Source: Lachnospiraceae bacterium UBA3332 (GTDB taxonomy: Bacteria; Bacillota; Clostridia; Lachnospirales; Lachnospiraceae). Taken from it: a DNA stretch of 5,854 nucleotides. The stretch lies in NCBI GenBank assembly GCA_002361095.1, contig DERU01000083.1, forward strand, positions 467 to 6,320, given 5' to 3'. This document shows, in pieces, positions 5,261-5,854 of the stretch (position 1 is the first letter of the stretch; every line of letters starts with the position of its first letter). Both the position numbers and the translations under genes were made by a program. Below the pieces are notes generated by a model. That model worked only from the letters and a program-made list of their open reading frames with translations. It was not told where the DNA came from and ran no database searches.

Positions 5261-5794
5261 ATGGAAATTGAGATGTATATTTTAGACCGGATACAGAGTA
5301 TCCGGACTCCGGCCGGAGATATGGTAATGACTTTTATTACAAGGCTGGGGAATGCAGGGGCAGTCTGGATTTTTCTGGCAGCTATGTTGCTGGTTATTCC
5401 AAGGACAAGAAAAAGCGGGGCGGTATTGGCAGCAGCATTATGCGTGGATGTTGTCCTGTGTAATGGAATATTGAAAAATCTGTTCGGCAGGATACGCCCC
5501 TGTGATATAAATACTTCTATCCGGCTTCTGATTCCAAGACCGGGCGATTTTTCGTTTCCGTCAGGACACACAGCTGCTTCCTTTGCGGCAGTGGCGGCAC
5601 TTGTGTTTGCGGGGGAGGGGAAATTATGGATGTCTGCATTGGCGCTTGCGGTTGTTATAGCGTTTTCAAGGCTGTATTTATATGTGCATTATCCTACCGA
5701 TATTCTGGGAGGTATTGCAGTGGGGATTTTTGCAGGGTATGCCGGTCATTGGGTTGTAAATCCATTATGGAAGAGGAAAAAGATTGAAAATTGA
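5261..5794 (+). CDS. PAP2-family membrane phosphatase, candidate undecaprenyl-pyrophosphate phosphatase
   Basis: The 177-residue product has the full three-part PAP2 active site: K72-x6-R79-P80, P100-S101-G102-H103, and S136-R137-x5-H143-x3-D147. H143 is the expected phospho-histidine nucleophile and H103 the acid/base. Hydrophobic helices lie at about 31-47, 53-71, 104-118, 123-136 and 146-166, placing the active site at the outer face of the membrane. Short bacterial members of this family (PgpB/BcrC type) dephosphorylate undecaprenyl pyrophosphate or phosphatidylglycerol phosphate; the substrate cannot be told from sequence. The broken DUF368 gene lies three bases upstream, suggesting a lipid-carrier recycling pair that has lost one member. 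The start region has only a weak purine-rich site (AAGAAAGAAG, about 5244-5252); an ATG at 5273 (residue 5) is an alternative. No key residue is missing, so the enzyme looks functional, although its original operon promoter may have been lost with the upstream genes. Confidence 0.88.
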   Translation: MEIEMYILDRIQSIRTPAGDMVMTFITRLGNAGAVWIFLAAMLLVIPRTRKSGAVLAAALCVDVVLCNGILKNLFGRIRPCDINTSIRLLIPRPGDFSFPSGHTAASFAAVAALVFAGEGKLWMSALALAVVIAFSRLYLYVHYPTDILGGIAVGIFAGYAGHWVVNPLWKRKKIEN

Positions 5795-5803
5795 AGTTTT
5801 CAA
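5784..5803 (-). terminator. Weak hairpin at the PAP2 stop, minus-strand terminator candidate
   Basis: TTGAAAA (5784-5790) pairs perfectly with TTTTCAA (5797-5803) around a 6-base loop that contains the PAP2 TGA. On the plus strand no T-tract follows, but on the minus strand the stem is followed by TCTTTTTCC. That would suit a gene arriving from the right on the minus strand. The stem has only one G-C pair, so stability is low. Confidence 0.25.
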
Positions 5804-5854
5804 CCGCAAAATTTGTGTCTGCGCGTCTGCCGCCGCTTCCGCCCGGTCCGCGTG
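5795..5854. other. Right edge, no supported gene
   Basis: The 60 bases after the PAP2 stop change from AT-rich to strongly GC-rich at about 5815. Read leftward, all three frames are open from the window edge for some distance (one ends at a TGA at 5802-5800), so the 3' end of a convergent gene is possible. The piece is too short to recognise. Confidence 0.2.

Noticed and set aside
4990..5571. 193-codon minus-strand frame overlapping the DUF368 remnant and PAP2
   Set aside because: The PAP2 motifs on the plus strand are complete, so this is a shadow.
1..5854. CRISPR array, tRNA, rRNA or transposase
   Set aside because: No regularly spaced repeats, cloverleaf-like sequence, ribosomal RNA segment or transposase-like frame was seen on either strand.

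Overview
The window looks like part of the chromosome of a gut-type Firmicute, most likely a Lachnospiraceae-like clostridium. The evidence is Gram-positive Shine-Dalgarno sites (GGAGGGG, GAGG), a membrane-anchored cell-wall enzyme carrying an SH3b-like module and a clostridial-type C-terminal wall-binding repeat, a MATE transporter and a DUF368-like protein of clostridial flavour, and a medium to high GC content in the main block. This placement comes from reading the proteins by eye, not from a database search.

Layout. Positions 1-391 (minus strand) hold the first 130 codons of a Nudix hydrolase of the ADP-ribose pyrophosphatase type; its 3' end lies outside the window. Positions 392-601 are a divergent, AT-rich promoter region with one promoter facing each way and an operator-like dyad just upstream of the rightward promoter. 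Positions 602-1945 encode a complete MATE-family efflux protein that begins at a GTG. After a 72-bp spacer with two GC-rich hairpins, 2018-4474 encodes an 818-residue membrane-anchored VanX-type (M15D) peptidase with three fibronectin-III-like modules, an SH3b-like domain, a long acidic insertion inside the catalytic domain, and a C-terminal wall-binding repeat. Positions 4475-5257 form a degraded stretch: inverted repeats, a fragment that resembles the transmembrane/HAMP part of a sensor histidine kinase, and a broken DUF368 (PopT-like, undecaprenyl-phosphate translocase) gene. Positions 5261-5794 hold an intact PAP2-family membrane phosphatase. The last 60 bases hold a weak hairpin and no gene I can support.

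How the genes may fit together. From the M15D enzyme onward there is a cell-envelope theme: a D-Ala-D-Ala-type peptidase tethered to the membrane and wall, remnants of a lipid-carrier translocase, and a PAP2 phosphatase whose family includes undecaprenyl-pyrophosphate phosphatases. DUF368 and PAP2 proteins could act in successive steps of undecaprenyl-phosphate recycling, but here the DUF368 partner is clearly broken. MATE and M15D lie on the same strand without a convincing terminator between them and may be co-transcribed. The Nudix gene is divergent and has a visibly more AT-rich composition, so it may have a different history from the block to its right. I found no CRISPR array, tRNA, rRNA, transposase or phage gene. 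The most unusual items are the architecture of the M15D protein and the gene-decay scar beside the PAP2 gene.
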